A DNA stretch of 64,000 nucleotides from Phymatolithon calcareum (GCA_977006965.1 OZ345356.1:1-64000), one strand, 5' to 3'. Shown: positions 46,734 through 57,928, counted from the stretch's first letter. A program made the numbers and translations. The notes: generated from the sequence alone by a model not told the origin.

Positions 46734-49700
46734 TCATTTGAGAACCTTTTTGGGAACATAATGCGGCACTCTCCCCAACTTTGACGGGTCAATCATGATC
46801 GGGCATGTTTCTACAACCACCTTGTTAACAAGACCAGGAGAAAAGGAAAACCCATTAGTGTCGCGGTCCTTACTTTGAGGGCAAGCAAGCATTTTTTCAT
46901 CTCTGACCGCAGTCTTATCCTTCAGCTCTTGGTTTTTCGCCAAATGGCTTGTCCAAATATCCAGGTCCGGAAGTTCTATGTTTGCGTTCATACTCAATTT
47001 CTTATCCACATTTCGCTCACACTTGACTTCTTTCTTAGGCGATATCCATCCGGAAAAACCGGTTAGCGTGCCAAACTTCCTGCACAGAAGCGCTGCCAAT
47101 GCGTTGCACACAGCGAGCTCAGAAATGTCAGGCCTCTCAGGACTGCGCGCAACACCACCCGTCTCCTTATCGTGTTTGACAACATTCGTGTACGGCTGTC
47201 CATAAAACTGCTCCGCCACATCGCTCAGCTTCTCTACCCGTTCGGTCTCCAGCGGGTTGAAGTCCGCACCGAACTGGGCGCCAAACTTCACAACCGCAAA
47301 GTTAATGGCGAAGCTTCCCTGTAGCTTTGTACTTTGTAATCGGTGTGACTTGTATATGCCGTCCTTGCGCACGACAAACACAGGGCCTTTAATCTTTCGA
47401 ATATACTTCCCCAATGGAAGCCTTTCCTCTCTGTCATACAGAACGTCGGCGGCGGCAACCAGGTCCAATTGGCCCTTCTCGAGGAGCGGTCGAGCAGAAG
47501 AGCAAATCTCACGCAAAACATTGCACGCGGGTGCTGACGCACAGAGTACTTCCATGATTTTCTCCACCTGAATTGTACAGCACGGGTCGCTCGAGTTGAG
47601 GAAGTCACCAAAGCCGTACAGGAGCGGAATAGTATAGTGCGGGGCGTCCCGACAACCAATATTCGGTTTCTCACAGCGTTGAACATGGCCGATATCTCTA
47701 GTTTCGTTCGTCACTTTAAACCACAGCCCCTCTCCTGATTTGAAGAAGAGATCACCAGAGCGCTCGTTGCGCCTCGGGTCGGCAAGCATGGTCATTAGGT
47801 CGCAGTCGATAGGGTGATCGAATTTGATTGAGAAGCGCATTAGCACATTCTGTGGAGAAGCGTCACGGAAAGACGATGCGACGCAATTGTACAGGCCGAG
47901 CGATTTTGTGCACGCTATGCATGTGGCGAGCACGGCACGAATAAGGTCATCGTCATCAAAAGCCGCAACCACTTGAGTTTCCAGTTCCGACCAGCACGTT
48001 TCTTCGCCGGAGAAGGTGAAAGAGGTCAGTGAGCACTTAAAATCAAAATCAGATGCAAGTAGGCAAAACACACGTAGATTTCCCTCCACCTCGCAGACGC
48101 AAAGAGCGAAGTTTGGTCGAACCATCAGAATCATGGAGAATCTTTCGCTCATATTCCGACAGGGTTCAGGAAGCACCGTCCCAAGAAAACTAAGACATGC
48201 CATATCGTCCAAACCAGGGTCGGAGGAATTTCTTAACAAGCAGTCTACAACTTCTTGCAGCGTTTCCAATTTCTCATTAGCATTTTCCTCCCATTTCACA
48301 GAGTCCCAAAGCTCAGAAAGTCCGATACAAAGATGTTCGAGCGCGGTCTTATACATCTTCTCATGCTCACTGCCCAGCTCGTCAAATACAGAAACTTGCA
48401 CAATTTCCGAAATGCGGTCTGCTGCAATAAAAAGCCCCCGCGAATTTGAGTCACTCAAAAAATCAGCATCGAAATCAGCAACGAAATCTGCACCGAATAA
48501 ATCAGAACCAAAATTGATTGCCGTTTCGCGCTTAGGGGGGATCAGCGAAGCTAGAAAGGCTTTGATCTTCGGCAGTTTCAGTAATGGCACTGAGCGAGAC
48601 TGCATACCTGACGAGTTTGGAGGAGCTGACGTACGTTCGAACCCACTGCATTGAAGTTTTCCGAGGCATTCTTCAATCTTGAGGCGTTTCCTCTCATACG
48701 TCAATGCCCTCTGCAGTAAAATTAAACACTGAACTGCTCCTCCCTTGGCCCCGCCCAAGACCTCCTTCCGTTTAAGCACAGAGCCCAACTGAAAGAGCGT
48801 ATCGGCAATTCCTCGGTGGTCTACCTCTTCACCATAGATGCGTAGCTTCATGCAAAGACTCGAGCGGTGTAGAGTCTTGGCTCCGTCCAGATCACCCTTT
48901 AGCTCAAGCGCAGAGCCTAGCTGATCAAGCGAAGCAGCAATACCGGGGTGGTCTGTCCCTCCCCCATAGACAGAGAATCTCATCTCCAAACCCTCCCGGT
49001 GGAGGGATTCTGCCTCATCCAGTACTCCTTTTGCTTGCAAGACTCTGCCCAAGCCATGAAGCGATGCCGCGATACCTAAGTGACGGAGATTCTCCCCCAG
49101 AATTAGCCGAAACGCAGTCAGACTCTCCCGGTACAGCGCCTCTGCCTCATTCAGACTTCCTCTTGTTTCCAGTACTTCGGACAAGCCCTGTAGAGATTCC
49201 GCGATAATTGGGTGAGCAGCGCCTTCTCCGTGAATACGCTGATACAAAATCAGCCTCCTCCGGGCCAGCGACTCTGCCTCATCAAGGACTCTTTCTCTTT
49301 CCAGCACTCCGCCCAGGTTCCGAAGACGTACCGCAATATCAGGGTGAGTAGCGCGGGAGATGGCGATGTCAGCGAGCTGCCCGGACGTCTTCTGAAGCTT
49401 TCTGAAGGCTTCGTCTCGCTCAAGCTTCCCTTCCTCCGCCTTCACCAGCTGCTCTTCCAGCGCTTTGATGTACGCCGTTCTCCTAACGTGAGCAGCGAAT
49501 ACCATCCTTTGATTCATCTCGCGGCCCCTCCTGAAAACTTGTTCCGACGACTCCGCGACATCGATGTCGCCCTTTCTTTTCAGCCTCTTTTTCTGCCCGG
49601 GGAAATCGTTGTCGCCCTTTCTTTTCGTCTCCGCTTTCTGCCTTGCCAAAAAATCATTGCGAATGCGCTCGGCCTCCTCCCTCGAAATCTTGATCGCTGA

Positions 49701-49850
49701 ACAGCTGGAACCGTCGCGCTCAAGAATAGGACCAGACCATGGAGGGTTTGCCGCCGAGTTCGTGTCGCGGGAGCTGGTCCCTACAGTGTTGCCATACTTG
49801 TGCCCGTCGCCCCCATCTTGGCTCATATCGTCAATCCAGGAAGTCTCCAT
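46734..49850 (-). CDS. bZIP-like / TPR (kinesin-light-chain type) protein, 1,038 aa
   Basis: Intact ATG frame, the longest in the window. Residues 50-105 are basic. 110-150 align with a bZIP basic-leucine region (NQRMVFAAHVRRTAYIKALE), though the invariant Arg is His. About 160-395 holds five or six 42-residue TPR units of the kinesin-light-chain type (HPDIAVRLRNLGGVLERE; LDEAESLHREGLEM). The remaining ~600 residues match no family I know, with a low-complexity FGADFVADFDADF stretch and a region conserved in the block A copy (FSMILMVRPNFALCVCEVEG; YKSHRLQSTK). TPRs mediate protein binding; the whole could be a nuclear adaptor, which is inference. Conservation of the C-terminal region between the copies suggests past selection. 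Its neighbours in block B are decayed. Confidence 0.8.
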   Translation of the reverse strand: METSWIDDMSQDGGDGHKYGNTVGTSSRDTNSAANPPWSGPILERDGSSCSAIKISREEAERIRNDFLARQKAETKRKGDNDFPGQKKRLKRKGDIDVAESSEQVFRRGREMNQRMVFAAHVRRTAYIKALEEQLVKAEEGKLERDEAFRKLQKTSGQLADIAISRATHPDIAVRLRNLGGVLERERVLDEAESLARRRLILYQRIHGEGAAHPIIAESLQGLSEVLETRGSLNEAEALYRESLTAFRLILGENLRHLGIAASLHGLGRVLQAKGVLDEAESLHREGLEMRFSVYGGGTDHPGIAASLDQLGSALELKGDLDGAKTLHRSSLCMKLRIYGEEVDHRGIADTLFQLGSVLKRKEVLGGAKGGAVQCLILLQRALTYERKRLKIEECLGKLQCSGFERTSAPPNSSGMQSRSVPLLKLPKIKAFLASLIPPKRETAINFGSDLFGADFVADFDADFLSDSNSRGLFIAADRISEIVQVSVFDELGSEHEKMYKTALEHLCIGLSELWDSVKWEENANEKLETLQEVVDCLLRNSSDPGLDDMACLSFLGTVLPEPCRNMSERFSMILMVRPNFALCVCEVEGNLRVFCLLASDFDFKCSLTSFTFSGEETCWSELETQVVAAFDDDDLIRAVLATCIACTKSLGLYNCVASSFRDASPQNVLMRFSIKFDHPIDCDLMTMLADPRRNERSGDLFFKSGEGLWFKVTNETRDIGHVQRCEKPNIGCRDAPHYTIPLLYGFGDFLNSSDPCCTIQVEKIMEVLCASAPACNVLREICSSARPLLEKGQLDLVAAADVLYDREERLPLGKYIRKIKGPVFVVRKDGIYKSHRLQSTKLQGSFAINFAVVKFGAQFGADFNPLETERVEKLSDVAEQFYGQPYTNVVKHDKETGGVARSPERPDISELAVCNALAALLCRKFGTLTGFSGWISPKKEVKCERNVDKKLSMNANIELPDLDIWTSHLAKNQELKDKTAVRDEKMLACPQSKDRDTNGFSFSPGLVNKVVVETCPIMIDPSKLGRVPHYVPKKVLK

Positions 49851-50220
49851 CGAGGACGGCGAGCGGAGGCGACGCGGGTGTGACGCGACCGGCTAAACGA
49901 CCCAATCCAGCTCCCCAACACAGCAAGATGTCGTCTGAAGCGCGTTGCGTGCCTTGCGTCGTGGGCAGGTACATCGGTAGCGCTGTTGCCGCGCTCATGC
50001 GCGGTGGCGGCATACATAAAGTTTGACCAGGGGAAAGTTAGAGGGGGACAAAAGAAGAATTTTTCAGTTTCAAAGATTGTAGAGAAAAATTATCCTCCGT
50101 TGTCAACCGAATGAGGGGGTAAACATGCCGATGATCGGCTTCCTCTTGCAACTAGATGCGTTGGTAACTTTTAAATAAAAAACTTACACTTCTTCTTCTT
50201 CCTCTTGCAACTGATTGCTT
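49851..50220. other. 5' flank of the TPR gene
   Basis: No strong TATA box is visible on the minus strand (a weak ACTTTATG lies near 50012). No other gene. Confidence 0.35.
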
Positions 50221-50246
50221 CTATGTCATCCCTAGGGATGACATAG
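50221..50246. repeat. 26-bp perfect palindrome made of two TIR tips
   Basis: CTATGTCATCCCTAG and its reverse complement overlap at CTAG, giving a perfect palindrome. The tip is identical to the end of the adjacent element at 50260. It may be a relic of a nested insertion or of aberrant excision. Confidence 0.85.
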
Positions 50247-50259
50247 AATATTGATTGCT

Positions 50260-52278
50260 CTATGTCATCCCTAGTGTCTATTTGACGAACCCCCTCAATT
50301 GAGGGTATTTCCCTCAATTGAGGGGCGATTTGAAAGCTCGAAAAAATCCATAAAACAAATTCGAAACAGATCGCTCATGCCATATTCGTAAAGCCTGGCT
50401 TATGTTCTGTTCGAGGAGTACCCACAATACTACCTTAAATTCGCTTCGTTCGGCGCTAGCAACGAAAATATGTTGGCCGCTCAGAAGTACCAGACCTGCC
50501 ATTCCAGGAGAAAAACACCGCCCGCGCGCGGTCGGTACATCAGTACACACCAAGGCAGCATCGGTAAACGGTCTCGCAGAGTGCTCCAGACTACGCGGAG
50601 CCTTTTCGAAGTCAAAAACGATGGGTGGTATGGTTCAGAATGTACTCGGGGAAAAAATCAATGGTCGCGCGAGCATGTCACATTGCGTGAAATGGGTCTT
50701 AATTCGTCATCCTTTGAAGAAGACTACGATTAAGACAGTCAGTATTGTCAACGTCAAGGCAAAGAACGCTAACGATGACATTCCAGACGCTGAGCAGCTT
50801 GAACCGAGCCAACACAGGCAAAAGCGCGGTATCGCCCAGGCCTGCTTACAGTGATCATCTTTGCCCATCTTCATCGCAAAACGCCTGTTTATCGTCTACA
50901 GTCGCGATCACATGCTCCTCAGAAGGGCACACAGACTTCGAAACAACCTTCAGAAGCTCTAAACGCCCTCTTCCGAGCTCTCTCGCCGAAGTCTTACAGG
51001 GCCCTTGGGACCAATCATCGCACCGCGAACTTGATGCCATCACGCCCGAGCGCGAGCCGAAGTCTAGCGCTCATTGGGTGCCAAGGTACAACCGTAAAGT
51101 TCTATGTCCGTTCTAGGGACGATTTTCCTCTCAGTTTTAGAAACTTCGCACTCTAAACGGAGACTTCTTATCCGAGAACTGTGGTACTGGACTTCATTCG
51201 AAGTACGATTGCGTGGTGACGATGTGTCCCCAAGTTACCTGGGAAAACTTGCTGCTTGGACGTCCGTTAAGCTAAGAAGAAAGGGTCGAAAAGAGATTAC
51301 ACTGACAGAGCCTATTAGGTTTTTCGAAATACTCGTCCTCATGGCAAAAGCTGAGTTCGGCGCTGAGAGCGCTTTCTGGAAGTCTACCAGGCCGAAGAAA
51401 TATTTCCCGGCCCTTCTTCTTTAAAAACTGGGATGACGTGGCCGAATACCTCCGATTGATTTCTTTAAGAGTGCAATCAAGTGAATTAGGCGACATGTAT
51501 TCTGTGCAGTACCGCTGGTCGCTCGGTCAAGATTCAGTCGATCCCATGAAGGACCACAGAAAGCACACTGTGTCAAAGAGATTTTGAAGGCGAGATGGCC
51601 CACGTAATGGCAGTTCTGTGCTGCCTTGTGGCCGCGTATGTCGGTATAAGGCGCATTGCATCTGCGGATTCATACTTGGTGAGTCCTGACTCTGCAGAGA
51701 TTCAACAGTGCGCCTATAGTTCATAGGGGTCATCTAACTCTTCTGGCGATTTTCTAGGTTGTTAGCTGGCTGTTATTCTCTGGTGCCCATGCAGAGTGCC
51801 GGCAGCACATGACGCAGCGAAGGTTTTGTGAAGTGCCGGGCGAGAAGCTCATCGAGAGCATTTGACACGCGCATTACTTGTCGACGTTCAGTCGCCCCAG
51901 AGCGTACATTTGCATTCGAGAGCAGTGTTGGACGCCACGTTACCCTAAGAAAAATAAAAGGATGACTGCAGAGGTCATGATGACTACTTTTGTTGTGCAA
52001 AACAACTGCAGAGCTTGAAAATGCAAGACCTCGACCATTGTGTACTCCCCATGTAATGCGCTTGATAGTGCTCAATATACATTAGCGACACTTCTACTGT
52101 TAGGAACTTCTTCACTATGCATGCTGAAGACCTCTATGAGCTTGGCGCTGTTGATGCGCTTGATAGCGAGAAGCTTTCATGTGCAAAAAATTAATTGAAT
52201 CTTATTCCCTCAATTGAGGGAAAAGTGCCCCTCAATTGAGGGAAAATTTCCGTCAAATAGACACTAGGGATGACATAG
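50260..52278. mobile_element. 2.0-kb element with TIRs carrying CCCTCAATTGAGGG palindromes
   Basis: The first 28 bp (starting CTATGTCATCCCTAGTG and ending ATTTGACG) are repeated inverted at 52251-52278. Inside each end lie two copies of the 14-bp palindrome CCCTCAATTGAGGG (50293-50325 left, 52208-52242 right), like subterminal transposase sites. Interior plus-strand frames: 50402-50854, 50745-51116, 51104-51424 and a continuation to about 51585 (FFKNWDDVAEYLRLIS). None is recognised. I could not fix a target duplication. It is a DNA transposon of unassigned class, probably non-functional. Confidence 0.75.
51104..51585 (+). pseudogene. possible coding remnant of the TIR element
   Basis: The frame 51104-51424 (LLIRELWYWTSFEVRLRGDD) and a shifted continuation to ~51585 look like one protein end of ~160 residues broken by a frameshift near 51395. 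No DDE motif or known domain is visible. It could be the element's own protein or captured DNA. Confidence 0.3.
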
Positions 52279-54147
52279 CAGCTTTGATAGGACACTCGTA
52301 CGAAATCCTTGTTGTAGGAAAGTTCGGTAGCGGTTTACTTGGGGTTCTCCCGCCCTCTGGAGTATGTAGCCGTCGGGCGGAATAATCTGGAGACTCTAAC
52401 ATACGATCTAACTCTCAGTCGACGAGCGGCGCGCTTATGACAGGCGCGCTCGTCTGGCTGCTGTAACAGTACAATGTTTGTACGCATACCGTGTCTGAAG
52501 GTGCCTTGGCCCTTTGTACCGGGATCTAAGTAAAAATTACTCTACAGCATTACGTTGAAACAATATATATTATTGCAAAGTCGATTATGAACTGGTGAGT
52601 ACTGCTGCACGAGAAAAAAAGGGATTTGAACGACGATGACGGAAGCGTTATGGAATAGTTCAGCACAAATAGGAAACGCCCCTACGGTCTTCCCGGGTCA
52701 ACGATGAAGATCATCATGACACTACCGATGGCACGTGTCCTGCTGCACGAAACCGCCAATTGGCGGTAAAGTCGTCATTCCACGAGTTCCCCTATTGATC
52801 ACCACTCTTCTCGAAGACAAATTAGGTGATATCGTACGAATCATCATGAAAGTACCGAGGAGTACCTGCGAGGTTATCGACTAACCGAAGATGAAAATAA
52901 TGTGATTGAAAAAGCACTCTAACAGCTGCTATTCTTGATCATCGTTTTCTACGGTGACATGGAATAAAGATTCGACGAAACACAACTTCGATCCAGGGCC
53001 TTCAACGAAATTGGAGAATAAGTCTCTAAGCTTTTCCCTCCAAGAGAGTTTTCGCCGATAGGGCTGGGAAGTTGGAGTTGACCTCGAGTAGTACGTACTT
53101 GAGTAAGTTAACGGAGCTAGAAAGTGAGTAGTTGCTGAAACGGATCTCCCTCACTGTCTCATGAGTGTTTTTGAGGGCGTCAAATTAATTCCAAATTCAA
53201 GATATAGAGTAAGTTACAGAAGTAGGAATGTCCAATACGGCAAACTTCATGTATGAAGATTGCCGTATTTACTATCATAGACATATTCCACAGCTGCGTT
53301 TATTATTTACTTGATTCAAGTATTAAGAGTGAAGACAATATTTTCAATGCCGCGCGATGCCGCGATTCAGTCGGCGAGGCTCTAGGAGCTAGAGTTGCGA
53401 GACGGCGACAAGGTGACGTAATTTCTGGATGCATTATTGCAGTTGTTACGCACGCGAGGTCGGACGCACCGCTGCCTGTATACACCGAACGGACCCGAAG
53501 GGCGAATCTAACGCTACTGCCACATGTGCCTCATGATTCGACAACAACGACAATCTTCGGGCGCAAGAAGCGACGGTTAGCACCACCGAGCTACCGACAG
53601 CGTCCGTTTCTTCCGGCGCCATACCCGTCACCGCGCCGGCGACAGAGTCAGTCTCTTCGCATCGACGTAACGACTTGATGGAGGTTTCCCATAAGCGCTT
53701 AAAGCGCATACGCGTCGCCGCCGCCAACTCTTTGTTCCGCAGGGCTTTCCTTTCTTCCCGCCCACCTTTTCATCTGCGATCGCACGGATTGCATATATGT
53801 TTTTGACAGGGCTTTGAGACATATCGACGAATGGAGATAGGGCTCGTTATTCTTGAGACGGCTTCCATCTGCGTTATTCGACTGCAATTGATTTTCTTTC
53901 TAATGATGACGCCTCATCTGTCCGATACCGGGACGGCTATCTCTCTTTCTCTTGCTTCTTAAGGAACTACGCCAAGAATACGATAGATATAGAATTTCTA
54001 ACAGGTGGCGTTTTTGCCGGTGTTTCGTTTTGGCACGCACTTTGTCAGAAGAATAGAATGGGAGATTTCCCTCTGCTCGAAGACTTAGACGCCTATAAAG
54101 AAATAATATTTTGTTTTCATCACTATTTCTTCTTCCGGCATTCAGAC
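52279..54147. other. AT-rich, no supported gene
   Basis: A plus frame at 53253-53678 (141 codons) is basic and low-complexity toward its end and matches nothing known. Left of the hAT element I found no clear 5' part of LINE-3. Confidence 0.35.
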
Positions 54148-56463
54148 CAGAGCTCCGACGAAATTAATTCCTATTGCAATATATTGCAGTAATGAATAGG
54201 AATAGCATATTGCACTGAGCTCGGTCATTGCGTACGTATTGCAGAACCGCAAATAAGTTCGTATTGCGACACGCTACGTTGACCATTTCAGCTTAAGATC
54301 TTGTTTACAGAGCGATTAATAGATTTGCACGACGATAGAAACGCAAATTTAGACACGTTCTTGATAGCGCTGGTATTGAACAGCATCGGTATACCCTGCG
54401 TACGGGCAACGTCGACGACGAAGCCAGACGACGATGTTCGCGATGAAAAAAACCCGCCCTAAGGGCATTGTTCAGCAGTTGATGACGCTTGTGGGGCGCG
54501 AAAAGCGCTCTGTTCTCGACAAGTCAAGTGGCCGCCAAGTCGAGAAAGATTTCGTGAAGTACCGATGTCCGAAAAATGGTTGTGCTTCGTCAACAATCGC
54601 GTTCCTGGAGCAAAAAGGATTCAGAAATACGTATGCACATCTGAAGAGCTGCTACGGACGCGGTCAGTACCCGAAAGCGGAAGAGGAAACTATAATTCGG
54701 TTGTACAATGAAGCGCTGGCGGATTCCGAATGCCGAGGTGGTTCTATACGCTACCATTTTGCACGAAACGCGCTTTTCGAGTAAGACATGTCAATGTATT
54801 TGTACATTCGACTGGTCACTGTGAAGAATGCGCCTGTATCCATCGTCGAAGATGGAGAGTACCGGCGATTCTCTCGGTTCAATGTACCGTTGGCGTGCAA
54901 AACTGTCGTGGCCGTGATATTCAAGCTCGTGGCGTTGGATGAGCAGCGTATAGCCCAAGAAATGAGGGATACCCCTGGTGTTCTACTGTTTGATGGATGG
55001 TCTTGCGCGGTCACACATTATGTGGCGACCGCTGCTTCCTACTGCACACCTGTTACTACTCAATCGAAAAGCAAGTCTATTATCGAGTACCGTCCGCGGT
55101 TGGTACTGCTAGCGCTGTCACCCATGGGGAAAGTCTTAACGGACGATAGCGATGACGAAGAAGGTGACGGGGAAACCGCCGCTTTCAACGCCGAAACTTA
55201 CGTTGCGTTTTTCAACAAGTTCTTTGCGTTCTATGGGAAAGTTTTCGACGAGTGGTGTGTCTGCCTGATCAGCGACAACACCAGCACAAATCCGAAGGTG
55301 GCTCGTATCTGCAAGAAGCCGTTCTTGCGTTGTACAAGTCACTTTTTAAACCTCGAAGTGAACGACATGGTGGCGGCGCACCATGACATGAAAAAGACAA
55401 TTGAAACCGTTCACGATACCATGAAGGAAGCAAAACAACTGAAGAACGCCGCCCTCCTCCGTAACCTTACCGACTATCGCCCGATCATGTACAATCGCAC
55501 ACGTAGGTCGAGTAAATATCACATATTGCGTCGATTCGACAAAATAAGTGATGAACTGATTGATGTGAGCAGGTCGTCCGACGGAAATCTCACAGTTGAA
55601 CATGGTACTCGCTTCGCTAACAAGGTGCGAAAGTACATGAAATGATGGCGGAAAATGATGTAATAACTCGCTCACTACAAACAGGTGATCACACACTGGC
55701 ATCGTGGATTTGATAATCGATTCTGTTCGGGAGGGCGAGGCCAAACGTGATGCTGCTCTGTACCATTGCGAACTGGGAACGAAATACATCTCGACAGATG
55801 TGGCAATTGTGTCGAACCCGAAGTTTGCGGCAGCCATCATCAAAATCCAAAGGGGCTGCACTCAGCATTTGACAGCACAAGAGAAGGCTACCGTGGTTGA
55901 TTTTCGTTTACCTACATGTACACCATCTCCGAACACCGGAAGGAACCCTGATAGAATAACGAGTTCCGCTATGAAAGAAAGGCTGGCTAAACGTCGAAAG
56001 AAAGAAGACCCGAACCCGCAATAGATCAACTGCGATTTCGTACTTAGCTCTGTGGCCGAAGTCGAGCGAATTTGGAGCATTGCGAAGCACGTGCTCACGG
56101 TACAGAGGCGGTCAATGTAGCCTCAACTGTTTGAATCCCTGATATTCCTGAAGCTCAATGAGCGATTCTGGAATGAACAATTGGTGAGTCAGGCTATCAA
56201 ATGTGCTCGTTCTGACCGTAACGATGAGTTGAGCAATGCACACGATGTTTACGAAGAAGAGCACGCTGAAGAATGCGAGTAGGTTGGTTGGTTAATTTGA
56301 TGATAGAATAGTTCTTTTGACGAGCTGCGCCCTGGTTTTCCGAGTTCCGTGTAAAATCCCTATCGCGAGCCCACTGACTATTGCCGTTATTATTGCGAGC
56401 CTACGGAGCGATGAATGCGTATTGCTTATTGCACGAAAGTCCGGAATACGCGTCGGAGCTCTG
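54148..56463 (+). mobile_element. hAT-superfamily DNA transposon, complete ends
   Basis: The 13-bp terminal inverted repeat CAGAGCTCCGACG (54148-54160) is mirrored at 56451-56463. The flanking 8-mers ATTCAGAC and TTCTAGAC share five of eight positions, including the T at 2 and A at 7 typical of hAT targets, so they may be a decayed duplication. ATTGC motifs cluster near both ends (54176-54270 and 56384-56432), as hAT subterminal sites do. It carries one transposase on the plus strand. Confidence 0.85.
54434..56283 (+). pseudogene. hAT transposase, broken
   Basis: N-terminal BED-type finger-like segment (CPKNGC...TYAHLKSC, about residues 50-75). After an in-frame TAA at 54782-54784 the same frame continues (54788-55645) with the RNase H-like core: VLLFDGWSC (first Asp), CLISDNTSTNPKVARIC (second Asp) and CTSHFLNLEV. 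A TGA at 55645 and frameshifts follow. The frame 55704-56024, then a shifted frame to 56283, holds the dimerisation region (SSVAEVERIWSIAKHVL; LFESLIFLKLNERFWN) with one stop. The stop at 54782 lies in GTAAG, so an intron is conceivable, but the downstream lesions mark it as dead. It would cut and paste the element between its 13-bp ends if intact. Confidence 0.85.
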
Positions 56464-56487
56464 TTCTAGACGCCCGCTCTAGGAGAG

Positions 56488-57259
56488 GTGGCAAAACAAC
56501 GAACAAAGAGCGAGGTCGATATTCTAGCTCACAAGGATTTCAAGAAAAAAATGAGCAAAGAAGCAATTGGCGCCAAAAACGCGTCCTACAATCGATTCCT
56601 GGATGACCTGGACGAAATCCCAGTAGCAGTAGCCCTTGAGAAGACGTCCAAAATGGCAAGAGCGCTCTCCAGGCGAAAGACCGAAAATGTCAACTAAGAA
56701 CGTACGCTGTTACATGCACTGTTCCTTGCCCACCTCTCAAGCCTCTGCTGCTCCGAGGAAGGATGGCTCGGGGATACTAAATCGTTTGCTCCGTCTTGGA
56801 CTTTCCGAAGTGACATAGAAGCGGCCATCAGGGAATGTCCAATTGGACTGGAGAGTCTTGCAAGGACGTCTCTTCTTCCCTTGGGTTGGAGGATTCGACA
56901 CATGGCTCTGCACCTGTCCAAGCTTCTTTTTCCTGGTTTCTCAAGAATTTACCCGAAGAACATAGATTCAACCTTCCTGACTTCCGAGGCCACCTTCGCG
57001 GTCCAAGGTGTGAGCAAGAAGAAAGAGGAAAATACCGTACAACGAACCGGGTGAGATCCCGGCCATCCTCAGATTTGCCAAGGTGAGACATCGGCAGATG
57101 GCGATAAAATACGCAAGCGGCAGGTTCTCTCAAGTGAGCTCGACGCTAATATCGAATACATTAGGAACGGCAGCACAGCGCCACCTGGAGATCATACGCA
57201 TGAACCTAACAAAGTATGAACTGGACTCCGGAGAAATGTTGAGATCAGAAAAGCAGTAG
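56488..57259 (+). pseudogene. LINE-3 relic: pre-RT segment joined to the LINE C-terminus
   Basis: 56488-56697 (VDILAHKDFKKKMSKEAIG; YNRFLDDLDEIP) aligns with the pre-RT region of LINE-1 and LINE-2. After damaged sequence (DIEAAIRECPIG), the frame at 57050-57259 (ILRFAKVRHRQMAIKYASG; HLEIIRMNLTKYELDSGE) aligns with the LINE-1 C-terminus. The RT palm is entirely missing, so like LINE-1 it has an internal deletion. The hAT element sits immediately to its left. Confidence 0.65.
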
Positions 57260-57565
57260 ACTCCATACTACTCTACAGTGTCACCATAATTGACAATATG
57301 GAGAACGACGAGTCCCTGTATTAGGGACCAGGCGATATACTAGAATGAACAAGTTATGAAAAGCTGCTCCCGCACAATCTTAGGATTGTTAATGAGGGCT
57401 TTCAACTAAACAACTAAACAGTTGCCAAAAAAAGTTGTGTTCCTTGCCATATTTGCAATGAACTACTTTACTTTAACATCATGATACGCATTGTGTAAAA
57501 TTGAAACTGGACAGAGGAATACATCCTCAGCAGGTCAGATGTGGCACTAGGAATTTCAAAATGCG
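57260..57565. other. no gene
   Basis: Intergenic; 3' flank of the small gene that follows. Nothing identified. Confidence 0.4.
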
Positions 57566-57928
57566 TTAGAAGTGCACCCAGAGTTCACCGTCCTCTGCAG
57601 AAATGAAGTAAGTACCGTTGTCATAGGGGACCACGTACATTCCATTGTAATCCTTCAGAACTTCTGCGACTTTGTCCAAGTATTCATTGTTAGAGTCATC
57701 TTCGGCTCCAATGATGGCTTTGTTCATCGCGGGGATATATTTCTTTTCAGCGAGGTAAACTTGATGGCACTGCAAAGTGTAGTCGCCGCGGGGGACATTG
57801 GCGGTACCTTCCTGTAAAGTGACGACGACTGAGAAATTTCTCTCCGCTTCATCACCTTTAATCGAGAGCTTGCCTTTCCATTCTGGGTTTTCAGGTCGGC
57901 TCTCGGAAAGCACCTCTTGTTCGGACAT
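57566..57928 (-). CDS. small intact acidic protein, 120 aa, unknown
   Basis: ATG at 57928, no lesions, balanced composition, no signal peptide or membrane segment. The sequence alternates hydrophobic and polar residues (GKLSIKGDEAERNFSVVVTL; YTLQCHQVYLAEKKYIPAMN), as in a compact beta-rich cytosolic protein. I recognise no family. It is one of the few undamaged frames in the window, so it is probably expressed or recently arrived. Confidence 0.55.
   Translation of the reverse strand: MSEQEVLSESRPENPEWKGKLSIKGDEAERNFSVVVTLQEGTANVPRGDYTLQCHQVYLAEKKYIPAMNKAIIGAEDDSNNEYLDKVAEVLKDYNGMYVVPYDNGTYFISAEDGELWVHF

Noticed and set aside
54779-54800. intron removing the TAA in the hAT transposase
   Set aside because: GTAAG is a plausible donor, but the frame continues directly and conservatively after the stop, and there are other lesions downstream.
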